This document shows positions 1 to 7,585 of a stretch of DNA of 11,755 bases, one piece after another (within the stretch, counting starts at the first letter, position 1; the number at the start of each line of letters is the position of its first letter). Origin of the DNA: JBDNFP01 sp041689775 (GTDB lineage: Bacteria; Bacteroidota; Bacteroidia; Cytophagales; Spirosomataceae); NCBI GenBank assembly GCA_041689775.1, contig JBDNFP010000364.1, positions 1 to 11,755 on the forward strand, in the 5' to 3' direction. The notes beneath the pieces are model-generated. The model did not search any database. It had not been told where the DNA came from and saw only the letters and a program-made list of their open reading frames with translations. The translations under genes and the position numbers were made by a program.

Positions 1-63
1 AGCTATTAGTTTGTAGCTGTTAGCTTTTTTTAAGTATTTGATATATAGAATATTAGCTGTTAA
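1..63. repeat. Three copies of AGCTRTTAR upstream of cotH-like gene
   Basis: AGCTATTAG (1-9), AGCTGTTAG (15-23) and AGCTGTTAA (55-63) are near-identical 9-mers in an AT-rich leader. AGCTA (1-5) and TAGCT (14-18) can also pair. A 12-mer starting with the same motif recurs at 11629-11640. They could be operator-like repeats or chance in AT-rich DNA. No clear TAnnTTTG promoter element is visible before the gene at 115. Confidence 0.3.
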
Positions 64-114
64 TTTAACCCAATTAATAATATAAACTAATTCTGCGTTA
101 GTACTTAACACTAT

Positions 115-1788
115 ATGAATTTTATACGGTCACGTCACATTTATCTTCTGACTCTCATTGGCCTTTTAGCTTGTCACCATGCTAGTAAGGCCCAGATTTT
201 CGAGTCTTCTAATTTGCCTATTTTGGTTATTGATACCAGAGGGCAAACTATTCTCGATGAACCGAAGATTGTCGCTTCCCTGAAAATTATTAGCAACGGC
301 ACGGGCAAGCTTAACAAGCCTACCGACAAACCTGCCTTCGAAAGTAAAATTGGAATAGAACTTCGGGGATCTACTTCGCAAGATTTATTCCCAAAAAAGC
401 CCTTTGGGTTTGAACTTCGAGATACCTCGGGACTGGAAGGGGTAAGTGCGTCGATACTGGGTTTGCCTAGCGAGGAGGATTTTGTGCTGAACGCTACTTA
501 CAACGACAAAACCCTGCTGCGCGAAGTGGTTGTGTATGATTTTTACCACCGAATGAACCAACAGTATGCTACCCGCTATAGGTTTTGTGAGGTACTACTC
601 AACGGGAATTATCAGGGGATTTATATTCTGATGGAGAAAATCAAGCGGGATAAAAATCGGGTGAGTGTTTCCAAACTAGAACCCAAAGACGACTCAGGAG
701 ATGCCCTAACGGGAGGCTATATTTTGAAAGTTGATAAAACTACGGGTTCGCCCTCTGACTATTGGAATTCGTCCTATTTGCCTCAGCCCGTTTTGAAGCC
801 TTCTTTGAAAGTGCCGATTCAGGTAGAGTACCCTAAAAAGGGCGACTTGACATCCAATCAATTTGGGTATATTCAGAAGTACATCAATGACTTTGAAAAA
901 GCGATTCACGACGATACCTACTCGGGTTCCGAAAGAGCTTACAATCGCTACATCGATGTGAATTCATGGATTGATTACCTTCTCATCAATGAGGTAGGTC
1001 GTAATGTAGATGCCTACCGGCTCAGTACTTTTTTATACAAAGATCGCGATAGTAAAGGGGGAAAGTTATTCATGGGCCCTATTTGGGATTTTAATCTGAC
1101 TTTTGGAAACGCCGATTACTGCGACGGAGAAAAGTACCAAGGCTGGTCGTTTGACTTTAACACTACTTGTCCTGATGATTATTTCCAAATGCCTTTCTGG
1201 TGGAAAAAGTTGTTGGCCGACGAAGCCTTCGCCACCCAGGTAAGGCAGCGGTACACTACCCTTCGACAGGGGGTACTCCAAACCCAAAACCTTCATCGGT
1301 ACATAGACTCCACGGCCTTGGCTATCCAGGATGCCCGCATCCGGAACTTCCAGCGGTGGCCTGTTATTGGCCAAAAACTCTGGCCCAACTACTTTGTTGG
1401 AAAAACGTATAATGAAGAAGTCAATTACCTGAAAGGATGGGTAGCTGACCGTCTCAATTGGATGGATGCCTCGATGCAAGGAATCAATAATACGATTACG
1501 GCCGTTGACCCAGCCCTAGAAAAACTGAATTTACTTACTAGCTATCCCAATCCCGCTCGGGAAGCGGCCACCATTGAGATACACCTTTCCAAACCCGGTG
1601 CCGCCCGTTGGCGCCTCATGGATCTGTGGGGCCGGGTGCTCCGTGAAACGACCTTAGCCGAGGACGCGACTGACTATAAACAGACCCTCGATCTGAGGGC
1701 CTACGGGGACTATGGGTATCCTTTATTTCTGGTGTTGGAGCAAGACGGAAAGGTACTTACTAGCCGCCGGTTGTTGATTGGAAAGTAG
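115..1788 (+). CDS. Exported CotH kinase family protein with T9SS type A sorting domain
   Basis: This 557-residue exported protein belongs to the CotH family, atypical kinases first known from spore-coat proteins; its substrate here is unknown. Residues 1-26 form a signal peptide, with cleavage likely after SKA (residue 26). LLAC at 17-20 could alternatively be read as a lipobox. CotH-like blocks are IELRGSTSQ (81-89) with PKKPFGFE (93-100), the YQGIYILMEKIKR stretch (166-178), and GPIWDFN (321-327), whose Asp is the likely metal or catalytic residue. From about residue 474 there is a type IX secretion tail: it starts with the usual SYPNP, has a beta-rich core with a WGRVL stretch, and ends RRLLIGK. 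The protein is therefore probably released or anchored at the cell surface. The ATG at 115 gives the signal peptide directly. No Shine-Dalgarno is present, as is usual in this phylum. The gene appears intact and monocistronic. Confidence 0.9.
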   Translation: MNFIRSRHIYLLTLIGLLACHHASKAQIFESSNLPILVIDTRGQTILDEPKIVASLKIISNGTGKLNKPTDKPAFESKIGIELRGSTSQDLFPKKPFGFELRDTSGLEGVSASILGLPSEEDFVLNATYNDKTLLREVVVYDFYHRMNQQYATRYRFCEVLLNGNYQGIYILMEKIKRDKNRVSVSKLEPKDDSGDALTGGYILKVDKTTGSPSDYWNSSYLPQPVLKPSLKVPIQVEYPKKGDLTSNQFGYIQKYINDFEKAIHDDTYSGSERAYNRYIDVNSWIDYLLINEVGRNVDAYRLSTFLYKDRDSKGGKLFMGPIWDFNLTFGNADYCDGEKYQGWSFDFNTTCPDDYFQMPFWWKKLLADEAFATQVRQRYTTLRQGVLQTQNLHRYIDSTALAIQDARIRNFQRWPVIGQKLWPNYFVGKTYNEEVNYLKGWVADRLNWMDASMQGINNTITAVDPALEKLNLLTSYPNPAREAATIEIHLSKPGAARWRLMDLWGRVLRETTLAEDATDYKQTLDLRAYGDYGYPLFLVLEQDGKVLTSRRLLIGK

Positions 1789-1810
1789 GTTAATGAATAA
1801 AGCCATTAAC
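1789..1810 (+). terminator. Weak inverted repeat after the cotH-like gene
   Basis: GTTAATG (1789-1795) and CATTAAC (1804-1810) are perfectly complementary around an 8-nt loop and begin two bases after the stop codon. The stem is A+T-rich and no T-run follows, so as an intrinsic terminator it is weak. A second small hairpin, GGCGT-CCC-ACGCC (1874-1886), lies further on and also lacks a T-run. Confidence 0.3.
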
Positions 1811-1905
1811 TTGCTGCGATTAGCGCTGAAAGGGCGAAATATAGAACCTTATAGATTTATTCTACCCATAAAAGGCGTCCCACGCCTGCAAATTATACAC
1901 TCTTG

Positions 1906-1913
1906 TAAATTTG
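1906..1913 (+). promoter_or_regulatory. Bacteroidota-type -7 promoter element (TAAATTTG)
   Basis: TAAATTTG matches the Bacteroidota -7 consensus TAnnTTTG. It sits 84 bases before the monooxygenase start at 1998, which would leave a 5' leader of roughly 75-80 nt. No good TTTG-like -33 element is found about 20 bases upstream, so the call rests on the -7 motif and its position only. Confidence 0.45.
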
Positions 1914-1997
1914 TGTTGTCACCGTTCTAAAATACAAGGTAATGCATACCTTAGGGTGTTAATTGATTAAGTCCTCAACCCAACCGTCTTTTTCTAC

Positions 1998-3458
1998 ATG
2001 CCCATTGCCGAAATTCCTTATTTCGATGTTATCATCATTGGTGCTGGACTTTCGGGCGTTGGCGCGGCTTATCACTTGCAGCACGACTGCCCCGAAAAAA
2101 CCTTCGTAGTACTCGAAGGGCGTGGTGCCTTGGGTGGAACCTGGGACCTTTTCCGGTATCCGGGTATCCGCTCCGATTCGGATATGTATACGTTGGGCTT
2201 CCCTTTCTATCCTTGGAAGAATCCGCAAGCTATCGCCGATGGTTCTGCCATTTTGGAGTATATCCAAGATACCGTCAAAACATTCTACTTGGACCAGTAT
2301 ATTCGGTTCAACCACAAAGTTTCTAGGGCTGAGTGGTCGTCGGAAACAAAAAAATGGACGCTCCAAATTCAGTCCAATGATCATATTTCGCACCCGACGA
2401 TTCAGTGTAGTTTTCTGTTTGCGTGCAGTGGTTATTATGACTATGACCAAGGATATGAGCCATCTTTTGAAGGAAGTGAAACCTTTCAGGGCCGCATTAT
2501 TCATCCCCAAAAATGGCCTACTGATGTATCCTATGCCACTAAAAAGGTAATTGTGGTTGGTAGCGGTGCCACGGCCGTGACTTTGGTGCCTGAACTTGCC
2601 CAACAGGCCGCCGAGGTGGTGTTGCTGCAACGTTCGCCTACCTACATTGTGAGCCTACCACGGAAAGACGTGGTTGCGAACTTCTTTAAAAAAATACTTC
2701 CTGCCGGCATGGCGCACTCGCTCATACGGTGGAAGAACATCTTTTTTAGCCAAATTTTCTATCAGGCTTCACGAGCCTTGCCCAAGGTGATAAAGGGAAT
2801 AATCCAAAAAGGTATTCGGAAAGAGTTGGGTGAGAACTTTGATATGCAGCACTTTAACCCCGACTACAAGCCCTGGGATTAACGGCTGTGCGTCGTACCT
2901 GATTCTGATCTTTTTCATGCTATTAATTCAGGCAAAGCCCGGATTGTTACGGATACCATCACCCGATTTACCCCAAAAGGAATACTTTTGAAATCAGGGA
3001 CAGAGCTGGAAGCGGATCTCATTGTAACGGCCACAGGGCTTAAAATGCAACTTCTGGGTGGGATGGAGCTCTATAAAGATGGCGTGGTTATATCAGCGAG
3101 CGACACCCACTGCTATAAAGGGGTGATGTTTAGCGATATTCCGAATTTTGCCATGACGATCGGCTACACCAATGCCTCCTGGACCCTCAAATGCGACCTT
3201 AGCTGTACCTTCGTAACGCGGGTACTGCGGCACATGAGTGAGCATCACTACCGGAGTTGTGCCCCTCGGTTCGACGCCCAAGCTCTTACCTCCGAGCCTT
3301 TGCTGGATTTTGATGCGGGTTACGTCAAAAGAGCCTTGGATATCCTACCCAAGCAAGGCTCTAAGGTGCCTTGGAAGGTACACCAAAACTACCTCCGCGA
3401 CCTGTGGATGCTCAAATATAGCTCGCTGGAAGATCCTTATTTGGAGTTTTTACAGTGA
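1998..3458 (+). pseudogene. Flavin-containing monooxygenase (Baeyer-Villiger type), interrupted by an in-frame TAA
   Basis: Two open stretches in one frame (1998-2882 and 2883-3458) make a single FAD/NADPH-dependent monooxygenase of about 486 codons, a normal family length. Visible are the FAD Rossmann motif GAGLSG (15-20), GGTWDLFRYPGIRSDSDM (46-63), the Baeyer-Villiger fingerprint FxGxxxHxxxWP as FQGRIIHPQKWP (163-174), the NADPH Rossmann motif GSGATA (188-193), and the TATGL motif in the second half. Such enzymes insert oxygen beside a ketone or hydroxylate soft nucleophiles; the substrate cannot be read from sequence. The sole lesion is TAA at 2880-2882, where relatives have PWDQRLC: a CAA to TAA change. 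No frameshift is present, so the loss is recent, a sequencing error, or suppressed. The first part alone lacks the C-terminal FAD-domain segment and would not be expected to work. The ATG at 1998 places the Rossmann motif at the normal distance from the N terminus. Confidence 0.88.
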
Positions 3459-3490
3459 ATATAATGGAAGAATTATTAAAGACCCAGTTC

Positions 3491-3505
3491 ACACTACTGG
3501 ACATT
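3491..3505 (+). repeat. Left terminal inverted repeat of the IS4-family element
   Basis: ACACTACTGGACATT pairs with the right end at 4703-4717 with one mismatch in 15. It lies 58 bases before the transposase ATG. Confidence 0.75.
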
Positions 3506-3884
3506 TTGAAAGAAGGGGCGTAAAAATTATACCTTAATGGTCGACCAAAACCAGACTACTGTATGCTTACACCCCTTCTAGCTAAAATTAGCGAATACTT
3601 CCCAAATCATGAGAGAACCCGCCTAAAAAACGTGCTAACGCTTTCGCTTTGTATTCTCATCAAGGAAACGGTCAATCTCAACAAACTCAAAGGAACAGTG
3701 GGCGCCGTTCTGAACCGGAGTAACACACAAGCTAACTCGAATTACAAGCGGTTGATAAGGATATTTGACCGACATTCTGACAGCACGTTGTGTCGGACGG
3801 CACAAGCTGGAGAAGCGGCAAGACCAAGTTCCACTTTTTAACTCTTTGCGTGGTTTATCAGGGGATAGCCGTTCCGATTTTCTG

Positions 3885-3900
3885 CCGGGCCGCCGGTGCG
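3885..3900 (+). repeat. GC-rich hairpin insert 1 in the transposase
   Basis: CCGGGCCGCCGGTGCG (16 nt). Removing it rejoins TTCTG with GGTGG to read PIFWVDFQKIGPSSTEER in one open frame that continues to ADREYSGKKW. It has the shared pattern N-CGG-KYCG-CCG-N-NGCG, and CCGG and CCGG can pair across GCCG. Confidence 0.8.
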
Positions 3901-4030
3901 GGTGGATTTTCAGAAAATAGGCCCTAGTAGCACTGAGGAGCGAATACTGCTGATCAAGGGGGCTTTGATCCGGTTTGACTTAACATACACCGTGCTGATA
4001 GCTGATCGGGAATATAGTGGCAAAAAATGG

Positions 4031-4046
4031 GCGGTTCGCCGTTGCG
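4031..4046 (+). repeat. GC-rich hairpin insert 2 in the transposase
   Basis: GCGGTTCGCCGTTGCG (16 nt) lies between the TGG codon of GKKW and ATT. Removal gives GKKWIKYLLDSE, the expected continuation after ADREY. GCGG pairs with CCGT (one G-T pair) across TTCG. Confidence 0.8.
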
Positions 4047-4070
4047 ATTAAGTACCTATTAGACAGTGAG

Positions 4071-4086
4071 ACGGTTCGCCGCGGCG
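4071..4086 (+). repeat. GC-rich hairpin insert 3 in the transposase
   Basis: ACGGTTCGCCGCGGCG (16 nt), exactly 40 bases after insert 2. Removal joins LLDSE to IGLIIRLKSG, giving the RL-containing strand expected in this family. The CGG-TTCG-CCG core is kept; the outermost pair (A/C) is not complementary. Confidence 0.8.
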
Positions 4087-4176
4087 ATAGGTCTCATAAT
4101 AAGGCTTAAAAGTGGGACTTCCAAGGAAGCGGGGGACCAATCGGAAGGCAGAAGCTACGAGCAATTGCGCAGCAAG

Positions 4177-4191
4177 CCGGGCCGCCGGGCG
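4177..4191 (+). repeat. GC-rich hairpin insert 4 in the transposase (15 nt, in frame)
   Basis: CCGGGCCGCCGGGCG (15 nt, one base shorter than the other copies) adds PGRRA without changing frame. Removal leaves YEQLRSKVRRSKVASKVLDK, which fits the usual spacing of this segment. The first 12 bases equal those of insert 1. Confidence 0.7.
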
Positions 4192-4385
4192 GTCAGACGC
4201 AGCAAGGTGGCCAGCAAAGTGCTTGACAAGTCCTTTCTTTTGGAAGAGATACTTCTAAACTTCGTTGTATTGAAAAACCGCAAGCGGGATGCCGAAGAAC
4301 CCTTGGTTTACCTGGTGACCAATCTGCAGGAACCCGCCCGGACGATAGCCGATAGGTATAAGATGCGGTGGAAAATAGAGGCCTT

Positions 4386-4401
4386 GCGGTCCGCCGCCGC
4401 G
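4386..4401 (+). repeat. GC-rich hairpin insert 5, inside the YREK signature
   Basis: GCGGTCCGCCGCCGCG (16 nt) sits between the catalytic Glu and the Lys of the IS4 signature. Removal gives YKMRWKIEALFKHMK, exactly Y-(2)-R-(3)-E-(6)-K, and puts the rest of the gene in the frame that stays in register to 4711. The boundary may shift by one base because G flanks both sides. Confidence 0.82.
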
Positions 4402-4702
4402 GTTCAAGCACATGAAAACGAATGGTTTTTCCTTGGAAGACATGAATCTAGGCACGTAGACCCGGTGCCGACTGCTGATGGCCATTGTTGTGTTTGCTTA
4501 CGTTATTTCGATCAAGGAAGGGCTGAAAACGTACAGGAAAGTGCGAGCGAAACTGTACTCGGACGGCACAGAGGAAATGGAAGAATCCGTGTTCAGACGC
4601 GGCATCAATAGTTTGATGCGATTTTGTGCAAACCTGCAAACCTTCTGCCGCCATACATTTGAAAAAATTAAAAAAATCCCCGCACCAATCCTAATTCTTG
4701 AG

Positions 4703-4717
4703 AATGTCTAGTAGTGT
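4703..4717 (-). repeat. Right terminal inverted repeat of the IS4-family element
   Basis: The complement reads ACACTACTAGACATT, matching the left end at 14 of 15 bases. The last transposase codons and the stop at 4709-4711 overlap this repeat. Confidence 0.75.
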
Positions 4718-4734
4718 TGTTCCCTGCATTACTT

Positions 4735-7029
4735 CTAGTCTTTCTTCCAATAATTTGAATCTCTGTTAAGGGTACAGAATAGCTTGGAGTTTTTACCGTC
4801 AAGATCCGTTTTGTATAGTTTCCAGGTGTTGGCCGATGTTTCTTCCAGGTGAAATTGATTGGCCGGATTAGCTAGCTCCTTCCTTACCCAACTAGGAAAA
4901 GCATTGGCCGATCTTGCATTTTCCCAGGTCCGGATAGCCCGGAAGATCTCGTATTTCTGAGGACAGCTTTCTACATCTTTCTGATTCAGTTGCAAACTGT
5001 AGGTGGCACCCATACCCACCGAAATGGCTTGAATATGCTCGTACTGCGTTACGGTGGAGTTGGCTTTGATGGGGAAGTTGACACCCATGCTTACGGGAAA
5101 AAAGTTGGCGTAGGTCACATCTCGCAAATCCTTTCCCTGACTGGTCGTGCTACCCCATTCCCGAGTTTCCACGTCGTACATGTTTTTTCCTCCCCCTACG
5201 TTCCAGATACTTTGGTAATGCCAGGAGCCTTCTGACAGGGTAGAACCAGTAAAACGGATATAGGGTACACCAAGCGCCTTGGCTTTGTCAAATAGGATGT
5301 GAAAAAATCGTTTCACGGAGTAATAGCCGTGGCCGTTGTTGAACAAAAACTCCTGACCATCAAAGTCGTAGTAAGCCAAACCGTTGATATGACAGACGTC
5401 GGCGTAATATTCCGCTATTTTGTCTTGTAATTGTATGGAGGGAATTAATCCGTCGTACCCGTAGTTGATCGTAACCTGCAGCTTATAAAGAGTGTCATTC
5501 GCTTGGTGGTTTGCCGGAATTGTGTTCCAATAACCACGTTTAATATTCAATAATCGGTAGGGCGCTGTATCGGAAACACCTAGGTAATAAATCAGTTCTT
5601 TTCCGATTTTTATGATATTCAGGTTGGTGCTGTGTCCTTCCCAGCTGGCGATTTCTTCCATGTAGGTGGGGTCATTGACATAGAGGATGGTATCATCGGC
5701 GCTGATGTTGTTTACCAACAAACGTTTTTGCTGATAACATAAGCTATCGCTCGGAAATGGACTGGCATCTTTGGTACCCGGTGCCAGCGCAGTAGTGATG
5801 GGAGTCCGGCCGATGAGTAGGCCTTGTTGTGCAGCGAATTCCGAGAACTCCTTGTGCGATTTATTGCCAGCAGTCATCTTGATCGGCTCCCTTTCAAAAT
5901 TTTTGCCATCGAGGTACCCGTTATTATTGCGGTCCGGCCGAATAAAGCCCTGGTCGTACAAACTGATGGCTTTAAAACCCAAGTGATGGGTATAAGGAAC
6001 GATGCTGTCGTATAGGTTTCCACTGGTCAACGCGTCCGGAACGAAAGCCGATGGATCTTTTACCCACTTTCCGTTAATGGTTGGATAGGGAAGGCCTTCC
6101 GATAAAACAATGTTCTGGATTACATCGAGTAGCGCCGTGCTGTCGGGACTTCCCCACAGCGCGACGGAAGACCCGATGTAGTCGACTCCTGCCAGTGGCT
6201 GGACTTCCAGGTGGTTTGGCTTGTTGACCAGCATGTGCGGTATCAGCGAAAAATAAACTTCTCGCTTCGGGGCTCTGTCTCTCGAATTATAGGCAATAGA
6301 AATTCTGCCCTTCGCGTCAATTTGGGCAGCATTGCCGTACAAAATCCTGAAATAAGGTTCTTTGTGCGCATAAAAAGCCACGTCACTGATTCCGTCGCCG
6401 CCAATGGAGAAGGTTTGTCCTTCGTGCAGGTGCGACGGGAGGGGAAAACGCTTATTGTCAGGACTGTGCACCATATATTCGAAGGGTGCGGCGTCGGCAA
6501 TCGTTTCGGAAACCCCTCCCAGGGTGTTGTCGTTGAGTGCCAGCATACCAATGGCGTAGTTTACCGCTTCGCTGGTATCGCGAGCGACGCCGATAATTTC
6601 CCCAAACAGATTGGTGATGGTGGTATGGTAGGCTCCCCACTGCACGTTATCGATGTCGTTGCGTGGTTGTAACGACACTAGTTTTAGTTTAAGGTATTTT
6701 TTATGCGTAATCAACGAAACCGTAGCCACCGTACCATTCGCATAGTGCAGGGTGAAAGCTTGTTTATTTTTATCGTATTCGCCCTTTGTAGGTTGATAGT
6801 GGCGTTGTTGCTTACTATCGTAAATAGACATCAGCGGAGATGGCTTATCAACAGGACTAAACTCACTCTGTGGGCTTACCGTCATGTTTTTCATGCTCGT
6901 AATCCATCCTTTATTATCAATATGGATCTTAAAATAATCGGTACTGAACTCATGCTGAGCGTAGCAGCGTGGAGCTATAAAGAAAAGTATAAAATTTAAA
7001 ATAAAGGTTTTGAAAAGCCAACGGTACAT
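4735..7029 (-). CDS. Large exported protein of unknown family, possibly carbohydrate-active
   Basis: This intact 764-residue protein has a signal peptide (about 1-24: MYRW, a hydrophobic run, then CYAQ with cleavage likely after YA). The N-terminal third, with many short beta-type stretches, resembles the beta-sandwich that often precedes a catalytic barrel. The middle has a calcium-loop-like DRNNNGYLDG (366-375) between LGFKAISLYDQGFIRPD and a Lys-rich stretch. The C-terminal half has motifs suggestive of a TIM-barrel hydrolase: NYGYDGLIPS (522-531), GLAYYDFDGQE (550-560) with clustered acids, PYIRFTGSTLSEGSWHYQ (589-606) and GGGKNMYDVETREWG (612-626). Asp and Glu in YDFDGQE are candidate catalytic residues. 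I do not recognise a named family; the hydrolase reading is inference from export, size and acid-rich strand ends. There is no T9SS tail. The gene converges on the IS element, with its TAG stop 18 bases beyond it. No TAnnTTTG element is evident upstream of the start at 7029. Confidence 0.8.
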   Translation of the reverse strand: MYRWLFKTFILNFILFFIAPRCYAQHEFSTDYFKIHIDNKGWITSMKNMTVSPQSEFSPVDKPSPLMSIYDSKQQRHYQPTKGEYDKNKQAFTLHYANGTVATVSLITHKKYLKLKLVSLQPRNDIDNVQWGAYHTTITNLFGEIIGVARDTSEAVNYAIGMLALNDNTLGGVSETIADAAPFEYMVHSPDNKRFPLPSHLHEGQTFSIGGDGISDVAFYAHKEPYFRILYGNAAQIDAKGRISIAYNSRDRAPKREVYFSLIPHMLVNKPNHLEVQPLAGVDYIGSSVALWGSPDSTALLDVIQNIVLSEGLPYPTINGKWVKDPSAFVPDALTSGNLYDSIVPYTHHLGFKAISLYDQGFIRPDRNNNGYLDGKNFEREPIKMTAGNKSHKEFSEFAAQQGLLIGRTPITTALAPGTKDASPFPSDSLCYQQKRLLVNNISADDTILYVNDPTYMEEIASWEGHSTNLNIIKIGKELIYYLGVSDTAPYRLLNIKRGYWNTIPANHQANDTLYKLQVTINYGYDGLIPSIQLQDKIAEYYADVCHINGLAYYDFDGQEFLFNNGHGYYSVKRFFHILFDKAKALGVPYIRFTGSTLSEGSWHYQSIWNVGGGKNMYDVETREWGSTTSQGKDLRDVTYANFFPVSMGVNFPIKANSTVTQYEHIQAISVGMGATYSLQLNQKDVESCPQKYEIFRAIRTWENARSANAFPSWVRKELANPANQFHLEETSANTWKLYKTDLDGKNSKLFCTLNRDSNYWKKD

Positions 7030-7356
7030 AGCGAAGTTTTTTATTATGAATCGTGCTGGTAATCGGTTAGCAGCGGTGATTTATTCTACTTATTGAATAA
7101 TCTATTGTTGATAGGTGCTCTTGAACGATAGGCCGCCCGGAGAATTATAAATGTACATCATCTGAACGCCGTGGACTATTTATATTATCAGCACCCAGAG
7201 GTCTGAGGTACGATCGTCATCGGTCGATGGACCGTTTGGAAATTATCCGAGCAACTACCTGAGCATAGGCTAAAAATTTACCGATCTTTAATTTGCCAAC
7301 TACTCTCCTTACTTGCAGGGCAAACGCATGAGAATTCTGTCAATTGAAAGAATGTT
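7030..7356. other. Intergenic stretch without a recognisable gene
   Basis: About 330 bases between the start of the minus-strand exported gene and a plus-strand promoter element. It should hold the promoter of the 4735-7029 gene, but no TAnnTTTG motif is seen on the minus strand. A 12-bp perfect palindrome, CATCGGTCGATG, lies at 7218-7229. Short open stretches occur on both strands, none recognisable. This is also where composition changes to the more A+T-rich right half. Confidence 0.5.
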
Positions 7357-7364
7357 TATCTTTG
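7357..7364 (+). promoter_or_regulatory. Bacteroidota-type -7 promoter element (TATCTTTG)
   Basis: TATCTTTG fits TAnnTTTG and ends six bases before an ATG at 7371, so transcription would begin almost at the start codon. No clear TTTG-like -33 element is present. The downstream reading is only a gene fragment. Confidence 0.45.
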
Positions 7365-7370
7365 CAGTAC

Positions 7371-7508
7371 ATGACAAAGATAAACGAGTATTTTCTAAAT
7401 ATATCAGACTGGCGAGAGCAGCAGATGGAAGTGTCGGCGAATTCGAGTTTACGCTTTGAATCATTGTTGAACTTGCTGTCATACAATAACCAAAAGTCTT
7501 ACAGATAG
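7371..7508 (+). pseudogene. 5' fragment of a DUF1801/YdhG-like gene fused to foreign sequence
   Basis: The plus-strand frame begins MTKINEYFLNISDWREQQMEV, which resembles the N terminus of DUF1801 (YdhG/YdeI-type) small proteins, where a 'M..I.EYF......W..E' start is usual. After about codon 20 (near 7430) the resemblance stops. The remaining 25 codons up to TAG at 7506-7508 are the reverse complement of the neighbouring protease gene's C-terminal coding region. The fragment therefore looks like the head of a gene cut off by a rearrangement, with its own promoter element just upstream. Family assignment rests on about 20 residues and is tentative. Confidence 0.4.
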
Positions 7509-7585
7509 AAGTAGTGCTGCCGTTTATGCTAAAAGTGCCATCAGTTGTAAGTGTAATTGCATTGGGCTTTCCAACCCAAACATCT
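7430..7585 (-). pseudogene. Out-of-frame C-terminal remnant of the serine protease
   Basis: After the protease frame shifts near 7581-7590, the neighbouring frame continues sensibly as DVWVGKPNAITLTTDGTFSI and on through TTSICKTFGYCMTASSTMIQSVNSNSP. This is the style of Ig-like or repeat domains that follow proteases in exported Bacteroidota proteins (VWVGKP is common there). The match ends near 7430, where the sequence becomes the antisense of the DUF1801-like fragment. One extra or missing base before the GTTTGGGTTGG stretch (minus strand) explains the shift. Any T9SS tail has been lost. Confidence 0.6.

Larger units (their letters stand above)
3563..4711 (+). pseudogene. IS4-family DDE transposase, multiply interrupted
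   Basis: The N-terminal part reads MLTPLLAKISEYFPNHERTR and onward, typical of Bacteroidota IS4 transposases. The DDE residues remain: Asp in DGTSW (codon 3796), Asp in ADREY (codon 4004) and Glu in RWKIE (codon 4378). The IS4 signature Y-(2)-R-(3)-E-(6)-K is recovered only after removing an insert at 4386-4401. The reading path goes through frame 2 (3563 to about 3795), frame 1 (3796-3884), frame 2 (3901-4030), frame 3 (4047-4070), frame 1 (4087-4385) and frame 2 (4402-4711). All changes after 3796 are explained by four 16-nt inserts; a fifth insert of 15 nt keeps frame. A deletion of roughly 60-70 nt lies just before 3796, between STLC and DGTSW. TAG at 4457-4459 replaces a probable Gln. 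Restored length would be about 375-380 residues, normal for the family. Confidence 0.9.
3491..4717 (+). mobile_element. Degraded IS4-family insertion sequence
   Basis: A broken IS4-type transposase gene (3563-4711) is bracketed by 15-bp terminal inverted repeats matching at 14 of 15 positions: ACACTACTGGACATT at 3491-3505 and the complement of ACACTACTAGACATT at 4703-4717. The element starts 33 bases after the monooxygenase stop and ends 18 bases before the stop of the convergent minus-strand gene, so it sits between two gene ends. No convincing target-site duplication is seen outside the repeats. The transposase has a deletion, an in-frame TAG and five similar GC-rich inserts, so the copy is inactive by itself. 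Confidence 0.85.

Noticed and set aside
1066..1479. Minus-strand open frame of 137 residues
   Set aside because: It lies wholly inside the intact cotH-like gene on the other strand and has no protein-family resemblance.
1959..2630. Minus-strand open frame of 223 residues
   Set aside because: It is the antisense of the monooxygenase, whose motifs are clear. Antisense frames of this length are common in such coding sequence.
4168..4206. CGCAGCAAG repeated on either side of insert 4, as a target-site duplication
   Set aside because: Removing 15 bases gives SKVRRSKVASK, which fits the usual family spacing. A 9-bp duplication would make a 30-base insert unlike the other four. The repeat is best taken as coincidence of the SK-rich protein sequence.
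7218..7229. Palindrome CATCGGTCGATG as an operator
   Set aside because: It is only 12 bp, lies about 190 bases from the nearest start, and has no second copy in the window.
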